From: Tetrahymena thermophila SB210
Taxonomy: Eukaryota > Ciliophora > Oligohymenophorea > Hymenostomatida > Tetrahymenidae
Assembly: GCF_000189635.1 (NCBI RefSeq)
Contig: NW_002476334.1
Coordinates: forward strand, 1 to 64,000
Length of the DNA stretch: 64,000 nt
Reading direction: 5' to 3'
The first letter of the stretch is position 1, and every line of letters begins with the position of its first letter. The notes below the pieces were generated by a model, which worked only from the letters and a program-made list of their open reading frames with translations, ran no database searches and was not told the origin of the DNA. The translations under genes and the position numbers were made by a program. Shown piece after piece: positions 32,517 to 46,600 of the stretch.

Positions 32517-34374
32517 ATGGATTAAAAAGCTTCAAATATTTAAAAAGTTATAGGTCCTTATGTTATAGAAATGAATAATTAAATAGGCTCTGGCCAGCAT
32601 GGGTCTGTTTACATGGCTCATAGAAAAGATTTTGGAGTAAAAAAATTAGCTTGCAAGATATAGCAATCAAATAGGAACTAAATAAAAGAAGAAATATCTA
32701 TAATTAAAGAAGTGAATGGCATTTATATTGCAGAAGTTTTAGATGTGTATAAAACTTCTTCATATATCTATATATTTATGAGGCATTATTAAAAAGGAGA
32801 TTTAGATCATTATTTGTAGGAGAATAGATTAAAATTATCTGAGAAGGATATTCTGACTATATTTTATAAGATTATTTATGGCTATTTCCAAAATATCTAT
32901 AATCGTTAAATTATTCATAGAGATATAAAAGCAAGTAATATTCTTATGGATGAATTAGATCCCTACATAACAGACTTTGGGTTGAGCATCAAATTTTAGG
33001 ACTTATAAAAAGAGGTAAATCCATATTTCAAAGGTATTTAATTATTATTTATTTCTTTTAAGGAAAATTGAAATTATTCTAATTATAAAGGTACACTTTT
33101 CTATTCATCACCATAAATATAAGGGTTAGAAGGAAGTATTTATAGTTATAAAACTGATATTTATAGTCTTGGTATTTTACTTTACTATATGCTATATAGT
33201 CAATATCCTGAAAACTCAAAATAATTGAGGGATTATGAAAAATTCATGTAAAAACTGAAGAATGAAGGAAATTTACATGCAATAAAATTCCCCAAAACAA
33301 AAGAAAATTCTACTATTAGCTTAGAAACTAAAAATTTAATTTTATAAATGATAACATATAAGGAAGAAGATAGGATAGAAATAACAGAGCTGCTTAACCA
33401 TAAAGTATTTCTTGATATAAAAGAAAACTTAAACTAATTTAGTCATATTACATTACAACAATAATCAAATTTAAAGCAGCTAAATACAACAATTAATAGC
33501 AGCATTTAAGTAATTTTAACTTTTCTTATTCTATTCAATTAAATTAAATTTATAAATAAATAAAAATTAAAAGGGAAGCAAATTTGGTAAATCAAGCATG
33601 TAGTTTGAGAAAACTGTACTCTACTATTTATTTATTAAAGAATTAACATAGGAAATATTAAACCACTTAATTTATGTAGGGCACTTGCATGAGTTAATAA
33701 CATAGGTACTAGGCATTTAAGAGTACGATTTAGATATTTTTACACTTTTAACTGTATAATTTTTGGATGCTTCCATTTTTTGTGGGTAAAGGCTCCTTGA
33801 AAATAGTAATAAATAATTGGCAAATGTTCCTTTTCATTAGGACTTTTACTAAAGTAAATAAAAAATTGAATTAGAAAAGTAGCTGGAGGAAAACTATAAA
33901 TCCTCTTCAACTCTTTTAAATGATCTTAAATAGGAATTTACTAAATACCTTCCGAGCCAATAAGAACCAGATAAAATTAATAAATCATTTTAAAAAATTA
34001 ATTAATAACAAATGAACAATTAAAATATATATTTAGAGTAACTTCTGAATTATTCAAAAAATAACACAGGATTCCTGTTTGATGAATTAAAAAAAGTTTT
34101 TGTAGAAAAGATAATTACTAGCTCTCTAATAAAATTAATTGAAGAAAATGATTTTTCTAATTAAGAAGATCTTTGGATTTTTTTAAATTTTTTCGTATGT
34201 CTCTTTGATGGTACAATCAATATTTCTAAATATGAAAGGATTTCAATAGGTAAATATTTTAAAGAGAAAAACTGCTCTGTTAATGAATAATTTAGGGAAA
34301 ATGTGATATAAAATCTTTCTATTATTAAATGCTTAAGTCAAAAATCAAATATTAATATTCCTTATTCTAGTTGA
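32517..34374 (+). CDS. ULK-like serine/threonine protein kinase 1
   Basis: 578 residues in three exons (32517-33033, 33091-33509, 33574-34374), length divisible by three. The kinase domain is N-terminal: ATP loop IGSGQHGSVYMA, catalytic Lys in LACKI, catalytic loop IIHRDIKASNIL, metal-binding TDFGLS, activation end GTLFYSSPQ, and TDIYSLGILLYYML in subdomain IX. All catalytic residues are present, so it should be active. The C-terminal 290 residues are helical and Q/K/N-rich with no known domain. Compact kinase domain, short motifs and the N-terminal position resemble the expanded ULK-type kinases of ciliates. The gene at 35795 is a tandem paralogue with the same total length. Confidence 0.9.
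33034..33090 (+). other. Intron 1 of kinase 1
   Basis: GTATTTAATT...TATAAAG, 57 bases, phase 1, restoring the Gly of GTLFYSSP. It sits between DFG and the activation-segment end, as in kinase 2. Confidence 0.82.
33510..33573 (+). other. Intron 2 of kinase 1
   Basis: GTAATTTTAA...ATTAAAAG, 64 bases, phase 0. Reading through it would hit a TGA soon after. Confidence 0.78.
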
Positions 34375-35794
34375 GTATCTTTCTTAAACTAATAACAAAA
34401 TTGTCTATGAAATTTTCTGGAAATTTTCTTTAAAGAAATCAATTTATTTAATTAAAAAAATTAATTAACAATTTTCTAATTTAAATTTAAATATTAAAAT
34501 TTAACAAAGTAATTAAAAAATTTTGTATTAAATATATATATGAATGAGTGTTTAAAATACTCTTGGGAGTAATAAATTTTATGAGATTTATTTTTAATAG
34601 TTTAGATTATTATCATTAACAAGAAGAGTTTTATTATGGAAACATCAAAAATTTATTTCTTTCATTAAAATAGCAAAAATAAAAGTAAATAAACTATTTT
34701 GAATAGCACAAAAAATTTTAATAAAAAATAACGTTCTTTATTTTTAGAAATTTATTAGTTAATTTCATTAAAAATATTTTAGATTAAAGAATTTTATTAT
34801 GGAAATGTTAAAAAATGATTCCTACCATTAAGATAGTGAGAATAAAAATTAATAAATTATTTTTAAAATCTCCAAAAATGTAAAATTTTTAATGAATGAT
34901 TATTTATTTATTTAAAAAATATATCAATTTACATAGAAATTTATTTTTGATAATTAATTTTATTAGAATATTTTAAATAGTTTAGATTATTCTAATAAAG
35001 AAGAACTTTTTTATAAAAGCATAAAAATTTTTATTTTTACTATTAAGATAGTAATTAAGATAGTGAAAATAAAGATCAATAAGTTGTTTTAAAGATTTCT
35101 AAAAATATAAGATTATCATTAAATAATTTATTTTCTATTTTTATTTGCATGTTTCTTAATCTTAAAAATATACATACTTCTTAGAAAGATTATGATACGA
35201 AATTAAAATCCACTTATTAAAAAAATTTTAGTAAATATTGAATATTTTATTAAAAAACTGTTTGACAGAAAAAAAAAATATCTTACTAAAAATAAATAAA
35301 TATACTAACAAACAAAGAGATAAACAAATAATCTTAGGTTATAATTTATTATTAGTTTTCTTACAAACACTTTTTTTGAAAATAATATATCACCAATATA
35401 AAGTATATGAATTAAATACTAATAATAACTAGTATGTCATAAGACTTGCTTATTTCTTTCTTTTAAACAGGCAAATAAGCCTAACTACAAAATACAAATT
35501 CACACATTGGTAGACATTTTCATGCTTTTAAAAATAGATAGTTAATAAGAGAAATTATCTTTGTTATTTGGAAAGATATATTTTAATAGTACCATCAATT
35601 TAAATAAAATTCTAATAGATCAATTTAATTATTGAATATAATATATTATTTAATATCTAATACATATCAAATTTAAAAATAAGTATTATCTATATTAAAA
35701 TAAGTAAATTATCATCAGAAAGAACTTAAAGAATAGAACTTGTTAGTATAAAACAGTAGAATAGAAAAGTAGAAAAATTTAGAATACTGTTAAC
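34375..35794. other. Intergenic region between the two kinases
   Basis: About 1.4 kb without a supported gene. Holds three diverged tandem repeats (34601-35160), listed separately. A 64-codon frame at 35238-35432 is not convincing. Confidence 0.55.
34601..35160. repeat. Three diverged ~190-bp tandem repeats
   Basis: Units start at about 34601, 34779 and 34981, each with a TTTAGATTA start followed by an AAAGAA/GAAGA block, a TTTTATTATGGAAA-like stretch, AAGATAGTGA-type sequence and an AGAAATTTATT block near the end. Similarity is by eye, roughly 60-70 percent with gaps. Non-coding. Confidence 0.55.
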
Positions 35795-37768
<1,974 letters not shown>

Positions 37769-38133
37769 AATATTTGAGAGTGTTTTGAGTTTAAGTTTTA
37801 TTTATTTATTTAGTTATTTATATTATGTTTATATAAATAATTTTTATATTTTATAGATTTATATCAATTGCTTTAAGATATTTCTGTGTATTACTTTATT
37901 TGGATTTATATTTTAAATTTTAACATTTATCTGAGTAATTTACATTTTATTTGTTTCTTTAAACAGTTTAAAAAAGATACTAAGTAATTTATTTATTCTT
38001 TTGTTTTATTAAGTAAATGCATTTTATTTCAAATCCGAAAAAATACGATTGAAAATATTGAAAGATTATTAGCTAATATTCTATAAGAAATTTAAGTTTT
38101 TTTTTTTGGTTTTTATTTGTTTTTTGAGATTTA
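37769..38133. other. Spacer between kinase 2 and the RIIa-C2 gene
   Basis: 365 bases, T-rich, no gene. Both flanking genes run in the plus direction. Confidence 0.6.
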
Positions 38134-40498
38134 ATGAATCAAAGTAGGTAGAACTTATTTCCAGTGCCTAGTGGATTTCATGATATTCTTAGAGAACTCA
38201 CTTTAAGTATACTTAAAGATTAACCAGAAGATATTCTCTTTTATGGTATGACATATTTTGAATCAAAGATAAAAGTAACTTATTCCATCCTTTAATATAA
38301 TAATTCATTCAGCGTACATTTGATAAAACATTTACATAAAAAAGGGAAATAATTTTACATATGAAGGACCTAAGCGATTACAAATTAGTAAAAATTAACA
38401 AGAATTAGATATGTATAATAGCCTGTTTGAAACTTACTAGTTTAAAAAGGATTAAACATCATAAAATTTAACTATAGTACGAGATAATTCAGTGAAATCG
38501 AATACTTAAAATAGGAGTGCTCAAATCGATGTTCAAAAATAGCATAGTTAATTAGAAAATATATTTGTTAAGCATTAAAAATCAAATGATCTTCCTTCCG
38601 AGGATATCCAAAACATTAGGATACTTGAAAATATTAGTTCAAAGCAAAGTTAAAAATCTGATCAATTTAAATTTAGTTAATAATCTAGCATACCACCTAA
38701 ATCTATTAAAAATGAATAATAGAATACTGAGGTATAAATGGTTTAATCAATAAATTTACAAATTCAGGATTTGAATTGCATATAGTAAAAAGATAAGGAA
38801 ATGCTAGGAAATGCAATTAAAGAAAAAAATGTTGAAACGAATTATATTTAAAAATAAGAAAAAAACCTTAGTAAATAGAAAACAAGCGATGACGATAACA
38901 GCACCCTAGAAAAAAAAAAGAAAAATGAATCTTAACTCAGTCATATTAAAAACTAAGTTTCACTCCAAACTCACAACTAAACATACTTTACAAACAATTA
39001 AAATGACTTAACTCTTAACAACAGAAACACAGACTTGACAATACTATAGACTTTTCAGTAAAACCATATTTCAGAAGAATAAATGTTGCAAAATATTATA
39101 TTACAAGATAAGTTACTTTTCTAAGATTTAAATGAAGACTTTAAGTAAATTGATATTGCAGAGAATGAAGTAAAGAACGAAGAAATTATTTATGGTTTTA
39201 ACTTTATGGAAGGGGATGATATGGAAAAATCAAATTTAACCATAATACAATCAAATTATAATGTTTAGTCTCATCTAAAAGAATAACTCTTGAATTTATT
39301 AGCACCACCATAAGAGAAGCCTAAGGAGAAGAAGAATTTACAAGATTTAGTTTTCAGCAATCAAGATTAAATGAAAATTTCAATGGTAGAATCTATGAAT
39401 ATGGGAGCTTATTAAAAGAGTTTTATTTATGTAAATATAATGAGTGCTAGAAATTTGCCTCTCTGTATGAATGCTACATGTGAAGTTTATTTAGAAGGGA
39501 TGACTGATTAAAAAATAGTTTCTCAACCTGTTTATAATAACAACGAGCCTGATTGGTATTATCTCAGAAAAAAATTAATACTTTTAGTTCCAAAGAGCAT
39601 AGAAAAACTGCAAGAAGATATCAACTAAAAGCCTCTATTTTTATGTGCTAATATTTTTGAACTGCGCTACTCTAAAAGTTAACAGTAAAGAATCGATCTA
39701 GCCACGTTTAGAGTTCCTCTTTCACCTATTTTCGAAAAAGAGGGATAATGGTCTATTAATAATTATTTTGATTGTTAAGAAGAGTTTTAGCAAGCTAAGT
39801 TATACATTTAGGTGAAATATTCTTTGATATAGATACAAAATAGCAGTCTTTTATAGCAATAAGTAGAGAGTGTAGAAGCAACACTTAACCCTGAATTTGA
39901 TAAAAAGTTAACCAAATCGAGTCAAAAGGACATAATGGCATCAGTAGATTTAAATAAAGAAAATGAAAAACACTAAGGCATAATATAAAAATTAATTTTA
40001 AGCATAAGCAACTAACTATTCAAGATATAAGGAACCTTTAGAATAGTAATTATAAAAGCTCGTAAATTGTAGCACTCATAAGATAGTAGCTTAAAAGTTT
40101 AATCCCCTCTAATTGAATACTGCATTGTTGGTGATGAAGGAAATATAACAGAAATTTTTGATCCTAATTCAAAAGTTGCTGAAGAGCCTATTTGGTTCCA
40201 TGATTAAGACCATAAAGTAGATGTAAATTTAGGACATAAACTTATACTTTAGTTAAAATTATATGACTTACAAGAATGTGATAAATCTAAAAAAATATAT
40301 ATGGGTGAAATAAATTTAGATCTAGGCATTTTAATAGATTAGCCAGGAAAGTGGTTAATAAATAATTATTATGATCTTCATTTCAAAAATAATTTAGATT
40401 CCTTAGCGGGATAAGTATACATATAATCCAAATTTATTCCTGGTGGATTAGAGGAGTTCCATTAAGAGTAGTTTGGTCCTCTTTCCTAGTTAGATTGA
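38134..40498 (+). CDS. RIIa-docking-domain protein with two C-terminal C2 domains
   Basis: 764 residues in two exons (38134-38274, 38345-40498). Residues 1-45 match the RIIa dimerisation/docking fold: PSGFHDILRELTLSILKDQP followed by EDI and YGMTYFESK. Such domains bind amphipathic helices of anchoring proteins, commonly in cilia. Residues about 60-400 are Q/N/K-rich and look disordered. A first C2-like domain starts at SFIYVNIMSARNLPL, with ATCEVYLEG and EPDWYY. A second starts at GTFRIVIIKARKLQHS, with EPIWFHDQ and LILQLKLYDLQECD. The Asp clusters of calcium-binding C2 loops are largely absent, so binding to lipid or protein is more likely. Ciliary anchoring is inferred. Confidence 0.87.
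38275..38344 (+). other. Intron of the RIIa-C2 gene
   Basis: GTAACTTATT...TAAAAAAG, 70 bases, phase 0, right after the RIIa domain. Confidence 0.75.
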
Positions 40499-41083
40499 TC
40501 ATATTTAAGATAAAAAAATAATCTTATATCAGAAATATAATAACCAAAATACCAACCAAAAATTTTTTAATTTTTTCCTAAATTACTAATTAAAGTACTT
40601 TTTGTATTTACTTAGGATAAAGTTGTCCATATCATGTGTTATAATTATTTATTTGTCTATCTATATCTATCTACATAACACTCACTATCTATCAACCAAA
40701 CAATAATGATAAAGGGTGTATAATTAATTAATTCTATTTTTCTAAAATATATTTTTTATTTGACAAGTTAAAACAAACAAAATATAAATTAAGAATTTCA
40801 TTTTTAATCTTTTTGAAAATTGAATCAAAATAACATAGGAATTAAAGCAATCTTTGAAAATAATAAATAATTTATTAATGATGAAGAACAAATGTCCGTC
40901 CCTTAAAAAATTTTTATAAAAAGTAAAAAAAATGAAAGTATAATTTTGAAATTGTAAAGATTGTATTATATACATTTATCTTTCCATTTACATTCAAAGA
41001 ACCTAATAATCATTTATAAATAAATATAGACAGACATAAATCCTATTTAAACAAATTTTTTTATTATTTAATATAATTTTTCT
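40499..41083. other. Convergent intergenic region
   Basis: Between the 3' ends of the RIIa-C2 and pseudokinase genes. Contains TATC-type simple sequence near 40650. The frame at 40742-40975 (minus) is not protein-like. Confidence 0.55.
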
Positions 41084-42939
41084 TCATTCTTTATGGTCAT
41101 ATTTTTTTATTGGAGAGTCTTCATTAAAAATATTAGGGACTTACTAGTTTTTCTTTATAGTTTATCTAGTCATTTCGAGTGCTTCCTAAACACGTCTATC
41201 AAGGTCAGTATTAAATTGAATTTATGAACGCTTTAAATTTGAATACTCGTTATGATGACTTTATCTAACTTTATATGTTTCAGTCAATATATCTGTGTTT
41301 TCATTAAATTTTACTGATTTCTTATAATTTTCTATTCCTCCCTCTTAATAGTTTCCAAAGGTATCTTATTTATATAAAACTTGTTAAGGCTACTAAACTT
41401 AATTAGTGACCAAAGTATTATTTGACATCACTCGAGGGAGTTAGTTTATTTATTATTAACCTTATATTTTTGGTTAATTTTAAAATACTGTCTAGATAGG
41501 TAATCCTTAACTATTAGATTACATTAGTGGCCTTTGCACTATAACTTAAGATTGTACTACATTCTATGTAGGAGGATGCATTATTACCTGGCTTTGAGGC
41601 ATTAACGAATGCTAAAGGCCAGGTACAACAACAGTACTTTGCAAGTGAGGATTAACTTATGGTATTACGGTTTATTGAATTTAAGAAGGATACTATTATA
41701 CCAAAGGTCCTGTTACGTTGACTGTTGATTATAGACCTGCTGGATAAAGAGCAGAAGTTTAAACCAATTGACTGTTGATTGGAGGGCTTTGTATCACTAA
41801 GGGATTAGTATTTATTAAATTAGTTGGTGGACTAAGCACTTGAGGTGTAATATTTGATTGCTAGAGTGGAGCATGAGTTATTAACTAGCCAGGACGATTG
41901 TTATTTTCGTTTTTAACATATTACCTTAACTAAATGAAATCAGGACGATAAGCGTCTTCAAATTATAACATTAAGTTAATTACAGCTATAAATTCTTAGC
42001 TATAAAAACTAGCAGCGAATTCAATGAGCTACTTCAAAACATCTACTTTCACAAGCATCTTATCCCAATCATACACTTATGAAACATCTCTGAGTGTAGC
42101 ACTCTACAAAATGGTTAAGCCTAATGTAAATACTTCTTGCTTAAAAACATTATATTTTGCTTCAGTTAAACCTAGCATCAAAAAGGAAAGTTATTCAGGA
42201 CTCAAATAACCATTTTCAGCTCTAATTAGAGTTTTATAAAACCCATTTTTCAAAGGATTTATTAAACCGTGGTCTCCTATTTTTACAAAGCCTTCTTAAG
42301 TAAGCTTAACACTTTAAGGTCTTAAATCTCCATGAAACAATTAATTTTCTTGCAAAAAGCTACATACTTAAACCAATGAATCAAGGATATACCATAACTC
42401 GTCTTCATTAAAATATTCCTATAAACATTTTAAAAAATAAATAAAATAAATTCCAATAAAGCCATTTCTAATAAAAATGTACTTCGTGTAAAATCTAAAT
42501 TGAAAAAAATAAAATCAAATAAAATAAATTTAGATAATAATCATACCTAACAATCACTTCTTCTTTAAACTTCTAAGCCTAGATCATGGTAGTAATATTC
42601 AAAAAAGAGTCTACTTCTAAGTGATGTTGTACAAAAATCTTTTTAATTAACGAAATCATATCCCAAAAACTACAATAAATTCTTGTGCTATAACTCAAGA
42701 CGCGCTTATGACTCAGCATAAAGTTATGCATATTCCACTTTCTAATCAAGATGGTTTGCTTTTTCCATAATAAAGATATTTCCATTTCCCTAAAAAGTAT
42801 TTCTTCTCTTATGTATTCTCACCTACCCAAAACATTTGTCATCTATTTCTTCTACGAATATGGTTTAGTATTCGAAATCCTTTAGATTTTAGTCGATAAA
42901 CTATCTACTCTAAACTGTTTAGCCTAATTAATTTCCCAT
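41084..42939 (-). CDS. Probable myristoylated pseudokinase
   Basis: 575 residues in two exons (42939-42547, 42418-41084). It begins MGNQLGQ, a good N-myristoylation sequence. A protein-kinase fold follows: a beta3-like IFIMEKANH, an alpha-C-like helix, a hinge region, HGDLRPQSV in place of HRDLKPEN, and GDHGL in place of DFG. The glycine-rich loop is degenerate. Asp of the catalytic loop remains but the metal-binding Asn is Ser, so I expect weak or no catalysis. The C-terminal 250 residues are Q/P/V-rich and disordered (NRPGQLITHAPLQQ, LSPPTNLI, VVVPGLQHSLMPQ), then a charged helix with KKSVKFNEN. It may act as a membrane-bound scaffold; that is inference. Confidence 0.82.
42419..42546 (-). 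other. Intron of the pseudokinase gene
   Basis: On the minus strand GTATGATT...TTTATAG, 128 bases, phase 0, joining RRSDCQ to EYFNEDE. Confidence 0.82.
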
Positions 42940-43686
42940 TTTTACTGCTTATTCCTTTACCTATTTATTAACCTAGCTGATAATAAATATTTTTCTATTG
43001 ATTTTTAATTAAATGACTGATAAAAATATTTAAGTTTTGATTAAAAGATTTAACTTTCTTGCTTGAAAGTTATAAATCTAAAAGCTTTATTAGTATTTTT
43101 CAAACAATTAATACAATTCATTCTTTCAAATAAATAAATAGATAGATAGAGAGAGATATATATCACTTAATTTAAATTTTTATTTATAATTCAATAAATT
43201 TTATTTTCTGCCAAATTAGTGTATTTATCTTCTTTCTATCTGTAAATAAATAAATCAATTAATCAAGCAAGCAATAAATTAAGCATTCGAATTTATTATA
43301 GATCTAAGATGCTTTGATATAAATTTTTCTAAATAACGAATACTTTATCACAATAATAAGAAGATAAATTATAAATTTTCCAGTATTTTTTTACTTAATA
43401 AAAAATATAAATGAATTAATAAATAGATTGAAAGAATGAATGATGATAAAAATATTTAAATATAAATATTTTTATCTATCTATCTATTAATTTACCTGCA
43501 ATAAATTGCAGTTACAACAATAAAATAAATGATGAAAATTATTGAGAAAAATCAGAATAAGAAGGTTATTCTAAGATAAAAAGCAAATAAAAATACTTTG
43601 TATTTAAAATTTTACTAAATACCAAATTAAATACAAAAGCTATCATAAAAAATATTTTAAATATTTATTTAACAATAATTATTTAT
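42940..43686. other. Intergenic region with simple repeats and a hairpin
   Basis: AT-rich, with AATAAATA, GATAGATAGA and TATCTATC runs. GATAAAAATATTTA and its exact reverse complement face each other at 43445-43476, forming a 14-base-pair hairpin with a four-base loop. No gene seen. Confidence 0.55.
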
Positions 43687-46600
43687 TCAATATCCATCAC
43701 AAAGTTATATTTATTTTTCTTAATTTTGTAAAAGATAAATACTACCTAAATATCCTTAAATCAAATTAGAAAACAGATATGCTAAGTTTAAAATAAAATT
43801 CTAATAAATAGCATAGTGTAGGAGAACTTGAGGTATTTATAATGGTATAACTATTATCAAAGCAAATATTTCCATGGTATTAAGGATCATACACAGCTTT
43901 CCACTATTTTAATCTTGCTTAAGAATCTAATTAACAAAATATTTATTATTATTAATTTTAAAAATTGTTTTCATTCTTTTAAAATAATCCTAAACTTAAA
44001 ATTTGAAATTGAAATAATTAAATAAAAAAGTAATTACCCAGACGATTTGGTAGAATGCTGATAAAATTGAAGATAATGGATAAACAGAAGCTTGTATTGT
44101 TATCACGATATTATCATAAACTGTAGTATCACCAGATATAATAGAGCCAAAAGGTCTGATGTGCACAAACCAGAAAAATGTCTTTTAATTAATTAAAATT
44201 TTTATTTAAATTTAATTTGATTTATTAATTTTTACCAGCTTTGATAAAATAAATAGGCAGAGTATTGTTCTTAAAAAAAAGTTGTTGTTCAATATTTTAT
44301 ATTCTACAATTCTGTAGGTCAACACACTGGCTTTAAATAAACTGAACAAAAGTATTATTTTATTAATTATTTTTTTTATGTTTTATTTAAAGCCATTATT
44401 TTATTCAACACCAGATTCTAAGTTTAATTCCCCATTATATTACTCCATATTTTCTTTTTCATCTTTATTTTCTTCTTCTATTTCTTCTTTAACACTTTAA
44501 TTCAAAAAAAAGCGCTACTCATTGTGCTTTGCATTTTAAGCCTATGAATCAGAGCCGTTAAACGATTTACCAAATGTTGATCCCCTGTTATACTTTGAGC
44601 AATAAGAATTATTTTTTGATGAAGAGCTTGCTCTTTCAAATTAAGGAGTTTTTCTATAATCAACTACAACGACTTCATCAGGTAAACCTTTAAGCTCGTA
44701 CACTTCATAATTAGAATCGAATGTTTCTTCCATCTTTGATTGTGAAGAATCAATATTCTTTTTTGTTTTGTCTTAGTTTTAATTTAGCTCTTAAAACTGG
44801 TTCTCTTATTCGGCATGCTGTATCAGAATTTTAACTTAATTTTTTTTGGATTAGCAAATCCACTAAAGCTATTTATTAATTGTTGGCATCTTTTAAACAT
44901 ACTGCTTATTGAATTCATAAATTTTTTCTTTAGAAAATATCAGTGAAATCTTATATTCAAAATCATTATACTATCTTTTACGCTCATAAGTTTTTTAAAG
45001 AAGGGTTTCTAGTTGCTTTTCACCTACTGAGCCAGGTATAATTTTTTAAGGAAGGATAATTACACTAGAGTATTCTTCTTCGAATACTTAAAAATTATTA
45101 AAAAATATTTTCTTTTCTTCAAGCTTATCATTTTCTTATTTTGGTTCTTCTTTTTGAATTTTATGAATGTTGACTTATATATACATGTCGAATATTTCAA
45201 AGATGTCTTGATGATCTGATATAAATTTCATGAATCTCATGAATCTTCTTCTAAATCTAATAATTTTAAAATATGAAATCAATAAAAAGTGTATTTAAAA
45301 TTTTGAAGATATAAACTTACTCACTGAATTCTAAAGAGTAACATATTGTTCTAGAGTAAGTATTTAATTTATTGAAGAAGCACTCAACTAGAAGAATTAA
45401 TTGATAAGAAAGATCTTCCTCTTCCTCTAAATTATATTAGCAAAATGTTTATTCTGACTCTTCTGATTTGCTCAAGTCGCATTCTGCATGATCTTTATCT
45501 ACATCAACCATTTCAAAAGACCCAAATTTTGACATTTATCTATTTTTTATTAAAGTAGAAGTTCTCGATAAAAGAGAACTGGCAATTTATGAAATCTTTC
45601 TCTTTCTTCTGATTATTTATTCATTATCAAGCTAATCTGTCTCTTCTACTTAATCATTAAGTTAATCTTAACTTTAAATTTTATTCTAGATATCTTGTTA
45701 CTCAGTATTAAATTCCCACTCCTTAAAAATATTATTTTTATCGGTATTATTATGAGAATTCATTTCTCCACATTTTAAATAATTTAGGTCTATTTTTGAT
45801 TTCAAATAAGTGATTAGCAAAACAAATAAAGGATCACGGTTATTCAAGTAAAATGGACTCATGAATGATCCTTTCCCCTATAGTAGCAAGCACAACGGCA
45901 TCTTAGACTCAATATCCCACTAAAGCTCTGTTTTGGTATAATCTACTATATCAAAGTAGGCCTAACAATAACATGATGTACATGAAAATTTGACCCTTAT
46001 TGAGCTATTTTTCAACTTTAAATCTGATTAGAATTTTTTCATAATTTTTTTCATTTTTTTCCACTTTTGTTTCTTGTAAACATCACCTTGAATGTAGTAG
46101 CCATAAGGGTATAAATATTTTAAAACTGTTAAAATAAACTTTTCCCATTTAGAATATGAAAAAGCTTTTTTGATTTAATCCCAAATAGATGTAAATTTTT
46201 AAGTTTTTTAACATGTATTGTGAGCACTGTTTTGTTAATAATCATGAGACAGCTCAATATCATAGCTATAATTATTAGAATAATCATAGTATGTTACAAA
46301 TCCACTATCATTACTATTCTTTCCTTCTTAGTGATTTTGTCTTAAAAGCCCTAATTGATCTAAATCAGACTATTCAATAGACCTATATCCAGAAAGGATA
46401 ATTTAAATTATGTCAGACTTCACTTAATCATTAACAACCCAAGGCTTGTTGTGAGTATTTTCACCTTCAATATAAAATCTTTAAAAATGAAAAGGGAGAT
46501 CTTCAATCGTCAGTCTCACCTTACTTTTATCAACTTAATTTGAAGAAATGATGGATTTTTGCATCTTTTTTTGCATATTCAATCTTTTGGTAACGCAGAT

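Noticed and set aside
40742-40975. 77-residue minus-strand frame in the RIIa-C2/pseudokinase gap
   Set aside because: No signal beyond length, rich in F, I and K as expected from AT-rich spacer, and no conserved pattern.
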